Source: Polyangiaceae bacterium UTPRO1 (GTDB lineage: Bacteria; Desulfobacterota; Binatia; UTPRO1). Taken from it: a stretch of DNA of 64,000 bases. The DNA is taken from the NCBI GenBank assembly GCA_002050235.1, contig MWST01000018.1, positions 186,001-250,000 on the forward strand, written 5' to 3'. This document shows positions 21,810 through 34,200 of this stretch, piece after piece (the stretch's first letter is position 1; the number at the start of each line of letters is the position of its first letter). The translations under genes were made by a program, and so were the position numbers. Below the pieces are notes generated by a model. That model was given only the letters and a program-made list of their open reading frames with translations. It had not been told where the DNA came from and made no database searches.

Positions 21810-22240
21810 GCGCCGCCAGCGACCTCGCCGATCTCGAGGCGATCCGCGACCTGGCGCGCCGCTACGCGCACTACGTCTGGCAAAACGCGGTCGAGAGGCT
21901 CGCCGACCTCTTCGCCGAGGACGGCGAGATGGATCCGGGCACACGGCCGCCGCTGCGCGGCCGTGCCGCGCTGGCGGCGGGATTCCGCGAGATGCTGACC
22001 GCGGGCTCGACCTTCCTGCCTTTCGTCCAGCAGCACGTCGTCGACCTCGCCGGCGACGTCGCCTCCGGGATCTGTTACGTCGATCTTCGCGCCGAGGTCG
22101 AGGGTACGAGCATGATCGGCGCCGGCTGGTACGACGATCGCTACGTGCGCGCGGCGGACGAATGGCGATTTCAGTCGCGGCGGATCACGCTTCGCTTCTT
22201 CGTGCCGCTCGCCGATGGGTGGTCGAAGAAGCTGCGCTAG
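21806..22240 (+). CDS. SnoaL-like/NTF2-fold protein
   Basis: This 144-residue protein has the cone-shaped NTF2 pattern: AIRDLARRYAHYVWQNAVERLADLFAEDGEMD, an RGRAALAAGF strand, a central VQQHVVDLAGDVASGICYVDL sheet, and a late DEWRFQSRRITLRFF strand. SnoaL-like domains serve as hydroxysteroid isomerases, dehydratases, cyclases or ligand-binding proteins. The catalytic His/Asp of polyketide cyclases cannot be assigned. It is coupled to the preceding DUF7064-like gene by ATGA. Its stop shares the palindrome CTAG with the stop of the convergent lipoprotein gene. Confidence 0.75.
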   Translation: MSAASDLADLEAIRDLARRYAHYVWQNAVERLADLFAEDGEMDPGTRPPLRGRAALAAGFREMLTAGSTFLPFVQQHVVDLAGDVASGICYVDLRAEVEGTSMIGAGWYDDRYVRAADEWRFQSRRITLRFFVPLADGWSKKLR

Positions 22241-22851
22241 CGCGGAACGATGATCTCGAGTCGCTGACTCACGTAGACGAGATCGACGTCGAAGTCGGCA
22301 AGGCGGTCGGCGCGCAACGGCAGCTCGTCGGGCGGCGTCCCGTCGTAGACGAGAACCGCGGCGATGAGCGGCGTCGGCTCGGTCGTGTCCGTGCGCGCCG
22401 GAACCGCGATCGACACGGTTCGCGCGCCGCCGTCGACGCTCTCCGTGACCGTCACCGCGGCGAGCTGCCACGGTCCGTCCTCCGCTTCGGCAACCGCCGC
22501 GAGCAGGCTCGTCGGTCGTGAGAAGCCCTCGGTCGTGAACGCGAGCGGAGCGGTGCATTTCTCCGAGATCGGCAAGCCCTCGCAAACCAGTGGACGACCC
22601 TGAGGCGCGGCGATCTTCACCAGCGCCCCCGCGAAGGGCCCCGGCGCCGTCACGCCCGAGGCGCAGAAAGTTCGGTCCTCGAACGCCGTGCATCCGCCGG
22701 TGTCGATGACGTGCTGGATGGTGCTCGCCTCGCTCGCTATGACGTCGAAACCGCTCGAGCCGCTGCCGCCGCAGCCGCAGAGCGCGGCCAGGACGGCGCC
22801 CAGCGTCACCGCCATCACGGCGTTTCGAACTCGTGGCGTCTTGCTGTTCAT
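22237..22851 (-). CDS. Predicted lipoprotein
   Basis: The 204-residue product has a basic N terminus, a hydrophobic core (AVMAVTLGAVLAAL) and a C-G-C-G-G lipobox region near residue 25, so it is likely lipidated and anchored to the envelope. The mature part has four further cysteines and alternating strands ending in DVDLVYVSQRLEIIVPR. No enzymatic motif or known family is recognised. It is followed upstream by the helix-turn-helix gene at 22862-23656, read in the same direction with a 10-bp gap, so the two probably form an operon. Confidence 0.7.
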   Translation of the reverse strand: MNSKTPRVRNAVMAVTLGAVLAALCGCGGSGSSGFDVIASEASTIQHVIDTGGCTAFEDRTFCASGVTAPGPFAGALVKIAAPQGRPLVCEGLPISEKCTAPLAFTTEGFSRPTSLLAAVAEAEDGPWQLAAVTVTESVDGGARTVSIAVPARTDTTEPTPLIAAVLVYDGTPPDELPLRADRLADFDVDLVYVSQRLEIIVPR

Positions 22852-22861
22852 CCTTGCTCCG

Positions 22862-23656
22862 TCAGACCGGCGTTCCGACGATCAACACGTTCAAGAACTC
22901 CGTACCGGCGCCGGCATCGGCCGCAAACTCCTCGGCGAGCGCCCGCGCCGCTCTCTCCAGCTTCCGATAGAATTCGGGTAGTCGCGTCCTCTCGATGTGC
23001 AGATAGTGATTCCGCAGGTGGGTGGATGCCGCACGCTCGGGCAAGCTCAGCTTGTCGAGCAGCGCCTTGGTGTAGATCGCGGTGAACTCCATTGCCAGCG
23101 CCCGCCGCTCCTCGAGGGTGGTTGCGACGAAATGCCGCAACTTGCGTCGGACTTTGCCCTTTGCGGCCTCGACGATACCGCGCGATTCGAGTAGGGCGGC
23201 GATCTTGGCGACGTCGTTCGCCTTCGCCTCGCCGCGCACCGCGACCCCGATGGCCGCCCGCCACTTCGCAGCCGTGATCCAACTGCCGTCGTCGGGAAGC
23301 GCCGCGATCGCGCGGCTCACCTGCACCGCCAGATCGGCGTCGGCGATGCCTTCGACCGCGGCGGGATCGTGCAACGCCCGCCGCAGCTCGCGTCCGAACG
23401 CGTAGAGCATGCGATCGCGGTAGAGCACCGCCAGCAACGGCGCGGCTGGCTCGTTCCTGACGGCGGCGAGGCGCCGCACCAAGGCCTCGTTGGGAAAGCG
23501 CTTCCCCTTCTCGATGTAGCCGAGCATCACGGGGTCGACGGCGCCGCCGAGGACCTCTTTCGCAAAGCGCGTGACCGTGTACTCGCGGCCGGACAGAACA
23601 CGGGTCTCGTAGAAGAGATCCTTGATGCCCTTGGGGGCAGTGCTCCGCCGTTGCAT
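22862..23656 (-). CDS. Helix-turn-helix (XRE-like) regulator with large C-terminal domain
   Basis: From ATG 23656 the protein has 264 residues. The segment YTVTRFAKEVLGG..VDPVMLGYIEKGKRFPNEALVRRLAAV near residues 26-70 has the spacing of an XRE-type helix-turn-helix, with recognition helix near VMLGYIEKGKR. The remaining 190 residues are helical with no named domain and may sense a ligand or oligomerise. Two palindromes lie 29-56 bp upstream and are candidate autoregulatory sites. A longer TTG form from 23695 would start inside the first palindrome and is less likely. The lipoprotein gene follows after 10 bp. Confidence 0.65.
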   Translation of the reverse strand: MQRRSTAPKGIKDLFYETRVLSGREYTVTRFAKEVLGGAVDPVMLGYIEKGKRFPNEALVRRLAAVRNEPAAPLLAVLYRDRMLYAFGRELRRALHDPAAVEGIADADLAVQVSRAIAALPDDGSWITAAKWRAAIGVAVRGEAKANDVAKIAALLESRGIVEAAKGKVRRKLRHFVATTLEERRALAMEFTAIYTKALLDKLSLPERAASTHLRNHYLHIERTRLPEFYRKLERAARALAEEFAADAGAGTEFLNVLIVGTPV

Positions 23657-23658
23657 GA

Positions 23659-26091
<2,433 letters not shown>

Positions 26092-26177
26092 GAAGGAGAT
26101 CTGCTCGACGCCGTTGTCCGTCTGAATTTCTCGGCGCCCGACTCGGGCGCGTTTATTGCTCCCCTCCGGTGTGCCCC

Positions 26178-27623
26178 ATGGCGTATTCGCATTTCGAGCG
26201 GCTCTCCGCACTCGACAGTAGCTTCCTCGACATAGAGGACGGCACGCACCACATGCACATCGGCGGGGTCGTGATCTTCGAGAGAGGACCGGTGGCGACT
26301 GCCGACGGCGGCGTCGACATCGATGCGATTCGAACGCTCCTCGAAGGCGAGCTGCACCGGATTCCGCGCTACCGGCAGCACCTGCGAAGGGTCCCGATCT
26401 TCGCCCAGCCGGTCTGGGTCGACGATCCGCACTTCGACTCCAGCTATCATATCCGCCACACGCACCTGCCCCGGCCCGGCGACGAACGGCAATTGAAGCG
26501 GCTCGCCGCGCGCCTGATGTCGCAACCCCTCGACCGCAGCAGGCCACTCTGGGAAATGTGGGTCGTCGAGGGGCTACCCGAGGGTCGTTTCGCGCTCATC
26601 ACCAAGGTCCATCACTGCATGATCGACGGGGTCGGCAGCGTGCAGTTGAGCGGCATGCTCATGCGCCCGACTCCCGACCGGCCAGCCGCCGTCGACCCGC
26701 CGCCACGCTGGATCCCTCGCCCCGAGCCGTCGCCGCTCGAGCTCCTCGCCTCGGAGCTCGCGCACCGCATCGTCACTCCGACTCGGGCGATCGCCGCGGC
26801 GGCGCTCGCAGCCGCAAACCCGGCGGCCGCGCTCGCCGGCGTCCGCGACATCGTTGCCGCCCTCGGCGCGTCGCTCGGGGCCGGAGCTCGCTCCGCCTCG
26901 CCGACGCCGTTGAACGTGCCGATCGGCCCGCATCGCCGCTTCGACTGGACCGTCGCCGACCTGGAGGCCTTCAAGGCCGTACGGGCGCGCCATGGGGGCA
27001 CGGTGAACGACGTCGTGCTCTCGGTGCTCGCGGGTGCCTTTCGCACCTTCCTCCGGCGGCGCGGACTCGACCCGAGCGGACTCGACTTCCGCGCCATGGT
27101 GCCGGTCAACGTGCGCGACGCGCAGAGCCGCGGCGACGTCGGCAACCGCGTCGCGATGATGGTCGTGCGTCTGCCGCTCGAGGAGCGCGACCCCGTCGTG
27201 CGGCTGCACCGCACGGTAGCCGAGACGATGCAGGCGAAGCGCTCGAAGCAGGCGGCCGGAACGCAGTTCATCGAGTCGCTGAGCGACGCCACCTTTTCGA
27301 CGCTGATGGTGCAGTTCGCGAGTCTCGCCGCCCTCGCGCGTCCCTTCAACGTCGTCGTGACGAATGTTCCCGGCCCGCCGATCCCGGTCTACCTGCACGG
27401 CGCCCGCATGCTCGGCGCCCAGCCACTGGTGCCGCTCTTCGCCAATCAGGCCCTCGGCATCGCCCTCTTCAGCTACGCGGGCAAGCTCCACTGGGGTTTC
27501 AACGCCGACCGGGACGCGCTCCCCGACCTGCACGATCTGGTAGCGTCCGTAGAGCACGAGATCGCGGCGCTCATCGCCCAGACCCCGATCGAGGGAGCGG
27601 ATCCCGTTGCAGCCCATATTTGA
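26178..27623 (+). CDS. Wax ester synthase/acyl-CoA:diacylglycerol acyltransferase
   Basis: This 481-residue WS/DGAT enzyme has the HHxxxDG catalytic motif as HHCMIDG at 145-151, the opening ERLSALDSSFLDIED, a PLWEMWVVEGL segment, and the late NVVVTNVPGPPIPVYL signature. The family esterifies acyl-CoA with fatty alcohol or diacylglycerol to make storage wax esters or triacylglycerol at the inner membrane. It is complete against the usual 450-480 residues. ATG 26178 follows the tgt fusion gene by 86 bp in the same direction. A second family member, fused to CBS domains, is at 41516. Confidence 0.88.
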   Translation: MAYSHFERLSALDSSFLDIEDGTHHMHIGGVVIFERGPVATADGGVDIDAIRTLLEGELHRIPRYRQHLRRVPIFAQPVWVDDPHFDSSYHIRHTHLPRPGDERQLKRLAARLMSQPLDRSRPLWEMWVVEGLPEGRFALITKVHHCMIDGVGSVQLSGMLMRPTPDRPAAVDPPPRWIPRPEPSPLELLASELAHRIVTPTRAIAAAALAAANPAAALAGVRDIVAALGASLGAGARSASPTPLNVPIGPHRRFDWTVADLEAFKAVRARHGGTVNDVVLSVLAGAFRTFLRRRGLDPSGLDFRAMVPVNVRDAQSRGDVGNRVAMMVVRLPLEERDPVVRLHRTVAETMQAKRSKQAAGTQFIESLSDATFSTLMVQFASLAALARPFNVVVTNVPGPPIPVYLHGARMLGAQPLVPLFANQALGIALFSYAGKLHWGFNADRDALPDLHDLVASVEHEIAALIAQTPIEGADPVAAHI

Positions 27624-27697
27624 CGGCGCTGGACGCCGGCGCCACAGAATGGCAAGTGCACCGCGCGCCCCATGGAAGATACGTCGTTCGGCAGTGA

Positions 27698-28768
<1,071 letters not shown>

Positions 28769-28775
28769 CGTGGCG

Positions 28776-28811
28776 CTGAGCGCGGCGGCGGTGGACCGCC
28801 GCCGCGCTCAG
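28776..28811. terminator. 16-bp perfect hairpin between convergent gap and kinase genes
   Basis: CTGAGCGCGGCGGCGG and its exact complement flank a TGGA loop. The stem lies between the gap stop (28768) and overlaps the stop of the opposite-strand kinase gene (28808). There is no T-run on either side, so it would act as a GC-only bidirectional terminator or transcript-stabilising stem. Confidence 0.6.
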
Positions 28812-30268
28812 GAGCGAACGCGCGGCAGCTCGACTTCGAAGGCGGCGCCTGGCGTCCCCGCCGGCGACACCAGGCGCACCGCGCCACCGTGCGCCTCGAC
28901 TATCTGCCGCACCGCCGGCAATCCGAGCCCGGTGCCATCGGGCTTGCTGGTCTCGAAGAGGGCGAACGGGTCCATGTCCGGCGGTACGCCGGGGCCGGTG
29001 TCGCGGACGTCGATGCGGATCCTGTCGCCGCCTTTACCGTCGGTCGCGGTCAGGCGGATCTCGCCGGGACCGCGTGCGATCGCCTCGAGCGCATTCTTCA
29101 CGAGATCGTCGAAGGCGCGGCGGAGCTTGAGCGCGTCAGCGTGCATTTCGAGACCGCCCGCGGCTTCGACGACGAGCGTAACGTCACGGGCGCGCGCCTC
29201 CTCCTTCCACGCCCGCGCCACATCGCCGAGAAATGCGCGCACCGGGACGTTCGCGAGCTCGAGTCGCTGGTGGCGCACGAACTCGCGGAACTCGTGCAGG
29301 AGGACGTCGAGATGCCGCGCCGTCGCCAGCACCCGATCGGCGCCCGGCTTGATCGGTTGGCCCAACCCTTCGGGCAAGCGGTCGAGCATCTGCAGCACGC
29401 GCTGCGTTCCCATGATCAGACCGGCGACCGGATTGGCAATGTCGTGGACGATCTTGGTAGTGACGGCGCCGATGTCCGCGAAGCGCTGTTGCTGCTGCAG
29501 GGCGAGCTCCAGCGAACGCGCCTGCACCGCCGAGTCGTGCCGCTCGGTGACGTCGCGCATGGCGACCAGCACCGTCGGCTCGGGGGTGTTGGGCACCACC
29601 ACGCTCGTCGTCTCGACGAAGCGCACTTCTCCGTCGATCCGCAGGAGGCGTTCCTCGATCGGCGGATGCAGCGTCGCCGCGGCGACTTCCGCCGCTGCGA
29701 GCCAGGCCGTCATCCGCGGACGATCTTCGGGGTGGAGCACGTCGACGAGCTGCGACACCGCAAGGCGGCCGTGCGGCTCGACGCCGACCAGGGCGAGGGC
29801 GGCGGGGTTGGCGTAGACGACCTGGCCGCGTTCGGCGACGAAGATTGCGGTCGGGCACGCCTCGAGGAAGCGCTGATAAACGACGACGTCGCGCGCGATC
29901 GCGATCACGAAGGTGCCTTCGGCGAGAACGATCGTACTGAGGCTGATGTCGATGGGAACGAGGCGGCCGTCTTTGCACTGAGCCCGCACCAGGCGCCCGG
30001 CGCTCATCGATCCGCTCGCGGCGGAACGCCGGAAAGCTTCCCGGTGTCCGGCGTGCTGCGCCCGCCCGGCTTCCGGAACCAACATGTCGACGTCGGCGCC
30101 GACGAGCTCGCCGCAGCCGTAGCCGAAGAGATTCGCCGCCGCCGGGTTGGCGAGGACGATGCGACCCGCGACGTCGACCACGATCGTAGCGTCCGGGACG
30201 CCGCGAAAGATCGCCTCCAGGATCGGCAGCGACGGCGCGAGCGGCGGCATCGACACGGCCGGCCTCAT
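28808..30268 (-). CDS. PAS-domain sensor histidine kinase
   Basis: This 486-residue soluble kinase has two PAS domains (about 15-130 and 131-245; DATIVVDVAGRIVLANPAAANLFGY and CPTAIFVAERGQVVYANPAAL), a dimerisation helix with phospho-acceptor His in KIVHDIANPVAGL, and an ATP-binding domain with N box LVKNALEA, G1 DTGPGVPP and G2 GTGLGLP. No transmembrane segment is present, so it senses a cytoplasmic signal. No response regulator adjoins it. Its ATG overlaps the stop of the DHOD-like gene by four bases, tying it to the pyruvate:ferredoxin oxidoreductase operon and suggesting a redox or metabolic signal. Confidence 0.88.
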   Translation of the reverse strand: MRPAVSMPPLAPSLPILEAIFRGVPDATIVVDVAGRIVLANPAAANLFGYGCGELVGADVDMLVPEAGRAQHAGHREAFRRSAASGSMSAGRLVRAQCKDGRLVPIDISLSTIVLAEGTFVIAIARDVVVYQRFLEACPTAIFVAERGQVVYANPAALALVGVEPHGRLAVSQLVDVLHPEDRPRMTAWLAAAEVAAATLHPPIEERLLRIDGEVRFVETTSVVVPNTPEPTVLVAMRDVTERHDSAVQARSLELALQQQQRFADIGAVTTKIVHDIANPVAGLIMGTQRVLQMLDRLPEGLGQPIKPGADRVLATARHLDVLLHEFREFVRHQRLELANVPVRAFLGDVARAWKEEARARDVTLVVEAAGGLEMHADALKLRRAFDDLVKNALEAIARGPGEIRLTATDGKGGDRIRIDVRDTGPGVPPDMDPFALFETSKPDGTGLGLPAVRQIVEAHGGAVRLVSPAGTPGAAFEVELPRVRS

Positions 30269-31269
30269 CGGGAGGGCTGCCTGTACGAGCGCAGCACATG
30301 GAGATAATTGGCGCGCTCGAACGCCGCCGGCTCGGCGACCGCACGCTGGCTCATGCTACCCTGCATCTGGCGGATCGACGTGTACTCGTGCTCCTCCATC
30401 CAGCGCCGGAGGGCGTCGCGCACAACGGCGAGATGGCCGACGCCGTGGATCAGGAGCGCCGACGTCATCATCGCCACCGCGGCGCCGGCCATCATCGCCT
30501 TCAGGACATCGACGGCGTCGTGGATGCCGCCGGTGACCGCCAGGTCGGCGGCGATGCGGCGGTACAGGATCGCCACCCAGCGCAGCCGCAGACGCAGCTC
30601 GTCGGCGGTGCTGAGCCGCAGGTCCTGGACCACCTCCAGGCGCTCGACGTCGAGATCGGGCTGGTAGAAACGGTTGAAGAGCACGAGCCCCTTGGCGCCG
30701 GCGGCGACGAGGCGGGCGGCGACGTGCGCCATGGCGCTGAAGAACGGCGCCAGCTTCACCGCTACCGGGATGCCGACCGCCGCGCATACGTCGCGGACGA
30801 GATCCTCGTACATCCGCTCGACGGCGCGCCCGTCGACGTCGAGGTCGGTGGGGATGAAGTAGACGTTGAGTTCGAGTGCGTCGGCGCCGGCTTCCTCGAT
30901 CAGCCGCGCGTACTGCACCCAGCCGCCGGACGAGACTCCGTTCAAGCTCCCGATCACCGGGACGTCGACGGCCGCCTTCACACGGGCGATGTGGTCCAGG
31001 TAGGCGTCGGGACCGAGCCGATAGGCGCCGACGGCGGGGAAGTAACTGAGCGCTTCGGCGTAGCTCTCGGTGCCGCGCGTGAGGTGGCGGTCGAGGTCGC
31101 GGCTCTCGATGTCGAGCTGCTCCTCGAAGAGCGAGGGCAGGACGACGGCGCCGACGCCCGCGTCTTCCGCCGCTCGGATGGCGTCGACGTCCTCGCCGAG
31201 CGGTCCCGCCGACATCACCAGCGGCGAACGCAGCGCGTGGCCGAGATAGGTCGTCGACAGGTCGATCAC
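30265..31269 (-). CDS. Dihydroorotate dehydrogenase-like flavoprotein
   Basis: GTG 31269, preceded by GGAGGGGG, gives 334 residues. IDLSTTYLGHALRSPLVMSAGPLGEDVDAI at the start, ELNVYFIPTD, PVAVKLAPFFS and LAVTGGIHDAVDVLKAMMAGA are the barrel and FMN-phosphate features of the DHOD-like family often encoded next to nifJ. The true pyrimidine enzyme has a different active-site loop, so the substrate is unlikely to be dihydroorotate. The start overlaps the nifJ stop (GTGA) and the stop overlaps the kinase start (ATGA), so all three are made together. A role in passing electrons with NifJ is inference. Confidence 0.85.
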   Translation of the reverse strand: MIDLSTTYLGHALRSPLVMSAGPLGEDVDAIRAAEDAGVGAVVLPSLFEEQLDIESRDLDRHLTRGTESYAEALSYFPAVGAYRLGPDAYLDHIARVKAAVDVPVIGSLNGVSSGGWVQYARLIEEAGADALELNVYFIPTDLDVDGRAVERMYEDLVRDVCAAVGIPVAVKLAPFFSAMAHVAARLVAAGAKGLVLFNRFYQPDLDVERLEVVQDLRLSTADELRLRLRWVAILYRRIAADLAVTGGIHDAVDVLKAMMAGAAVAMMTSALLIHGVGHLAVVRDALRRWMEEHEYTSIRQMQGSMSQRAVAEPAAFERANYLHVLRSYRQPSR

Positions 31270-34200
31270 GCCGCCCCCTCCGGACCGGCGCTGCACGCCA
31301 CTGCCGCCAGCTGCTGATAGAGACTCCAGCGCCGGCGAACGTCGGCGTCGGCCAGGACCAGCGCCCGCCGCGCCGCCTCGGGATCGGCTTGCGCCAGCAT
31401 GCTGTAGCGGCCCTCGTTGTATGCGTAGTCCTTGAAGGCGAGCGACGGCGGCTTGGCGTCGAGCTGGAGCGGGTTCTTGCCCGCCGCCGCGAGGCGCGGA
31501 TCGTAGCGGTAGAGCGGCCACGCGCCCGAGGCGACGAGCGCCTTCTGCTGATCGAGCGCATGGACCATGTCGTAGCCGTGGGCGATGCAGTGGCTGTAGG
31601 CGATCACCAGCGACGGACCGTCGTACGACTCGGCCTCGCGGAACGCCTTCAGGCACTGCGAATCGTCGGCTCCCATGGCGACCGACGCCACGTACACGTG
31701 CCCGTACGTCATCATCAGCAGGCCGAGATCCTTCTTCGGCAGCGGCTTGCCCCCGGCCGCGAACTTGGCGACGGCGCCGCGCGGCGTCGCCTTCGACATC
31801 TGCCCGCCGGTGTTCGAGTAGACCTCGGTGTCGAGCACGAGGACGTTGACGTTCCGCCCCGACGCCAGCACGTGGTCGAGCCCGCCGTAGCCGATGTCGT
31901 AGGCCCACCCGTCGCCGCCGACGATCCACACGTCGGCGCGAACGAGGCTCGCGGCGACGCTCGCAAGGTCGCGGGCGGCGTTGTCGTCGACGTCGCGCAA
32001 ACGCTCGCGGAGCATCGCCACCCGCGCCCGCTGGGCGCTGATCCCGCTCTCGTCGGACTGGTCCGCGGTCGTGAGCGCCGTCACCAGCTCGGCGCCGACG
32101 ACCGGCGCCAGCCGGGCCAGGAGCTCGCACGCGTACTCGGCCTGCTTGTCGAGCGCGAGCCGCATCCCGAGCCCGAACTCGGCGTTGTCCTCGAAGAGCG
32201 AGTTCGCCCACGCCGGACCGCGTCCGTCGCGGTTCGTCGTCCACGGCGTCGTCGGCAGGTTGGCGCCGTAGATCGACGAGCACCCGGTTGCGTTCGCGAT
32301 CAGCGTGCGGTCGCCGAAGAGTTGGCTCATGAGCTTCAGGTACGGCGTCTCGCCGCAGCCCGAGCAGGCGCCCGAGAACTCGATGAGGGGCGTCATGAGC
32401 TGCACGTCCTTCACCTGGCTCGGGTGCAGCGCGTCGCGCGCCGGGTCGTCGAGGTCGAGGAAGAACTGCCAGTTCTCCCTTTCCGCCTCGCGGATCGGCG
32501 CCACCGGCTGCATGTTGATGGCGCGCAGGCGCGTCTCGCTCTTGTTCTTCACCGGGCAGATCTCGACGCAGAGCGCGCAGCCCGTGCAGTCGTCGGGCGC
32601 GACCTGGAGAACGTAGCGATCGTTCGCGAAGGCGCCCTTCCAGCGTGCGGGACGCGACTTGAAGGTCGCCGGGGCGTCGGCGAGGGCGTCCGGAGCGCAG
32701 ACCTTGGCGCGGATCGCCGCGTGCGGGCAGATGAGGACGCACTTGCCGCACTGAATGCAGATATCCTCGTCCCAGACCGGGATCTCGCTCGCGAGCGCGC
32801 GCTTCTCGAAGCGCGCCGTGCCGGTCGGGAACGTGCCGTCGGCAGGCAGCGCGCTTACCGGCAGCTCGTCGCCCTTCCCGGCGATGATCCGCGCCGTGAC
32901 CTCGCGGACGAAGGTCGGCGCGTCGGCCGGGACCACCGGCGGCCGCACCACCGTGCTCGTCGCCGCTTGCGGTATCGCTACCTCGTGGAGCTCGGCCAGC
33001 GTCATGTCGACGGCGGCGCAGTTCTTCTGCACGATCGCCGCACCGCGGCGTCCGTACGCTTTGGCGATGCTGCGCTTGATGGCGGCGATCGCCTCGTCGC
33101 GCGGCAGGATTCCGGCGAGCGCGAAGAAGCAGGTCTGCATGACGGTATTGACGCGGCCGCCCATGCCGGCTTCGCGCGCCACGCGGTAGCCGTCGATCAC
33201 GAACACGCGCAGGCGCCGCGCCAGCACGGTCTCCTGCAGATCGCGGGGCAGCCGATCCCAGACTCGATCCGGAGCGAAGGGCGCGTTCACGAGGAAGGTC
33301 GCGCCCGTATCCGCGAGCTCGAGCACCGGCAGGCGCTCGAGAAGCGAGAACTGGTGGCAGGCGACGAAGTTGGCGCGCTGCACGAGATAGCTCGAACGGA
33401 TCGGGCGCGGCCCGAAGCGCAGATGCGAGACCGTCGTCGAGCCCGACTTCTTCGAGTCGTAGACGAAGTAGCCCTGCGCGTAGAGCGCGGTCTCGTCGCC
33501 GATGATCTTGATCGCGTTCTTGTTGGCGCCGACGGTCCCGTCGGACCCGAGGCCGTAGAAGACTGCGCTCACCGTACCGGAATCCTCGGTCGTGTACCCG
33601 GGGTCCCACGCCAGGCTCGCGTGCGTGACGTCGTCATGGATGCCGACGACGAAGTGGTTGCGCGGCCGGTCGCGGCGGAGCTCGTCGAAGACAGCCTTCA
33701 CCATCCCGGGGGTGAATTCCTTGGACGAGAGCCCGTAGCGACCGCCGACGACGCGCGCCCGCCGCCCGCCCTCCGCGACCGCGACGGCGACGTCGAGGTA
33801 CAGCGGCTCGCCCTGGCTTCCCGGCTCCTTCGTACGGTCGAGGACCGCGATCGCCTGCGCCGACGACGGCAGCGCCGCGAGGAGGTGCTCGCTCGAGAAC
33901 GGCCGATAGAGCCGCACCTTGACGAGGCCGACCTTCTCACCCTCGCGCGTGAGCCGCTCGACCACCTCTTCGGCCGCGCCCGCCCCGGAGCCCATCAACA
34001 CTACGACACGCTCGGCATCGGGCGCTCCGACGTAGTCGAAGAGCCGGTAGCGCCGGCCCGTGAGCCCAGCGAGGCGCTCCATCGTCTGCTCCACGATCGT
34101 CGGACACGCCAGGTAATAGGGATTCGCTGCTTCGCGACTCTGGAAGAAGACGTCGGGATTCTGCGCGGTTCCTCGCACCACCGGATGTTCGGGCGACAGC

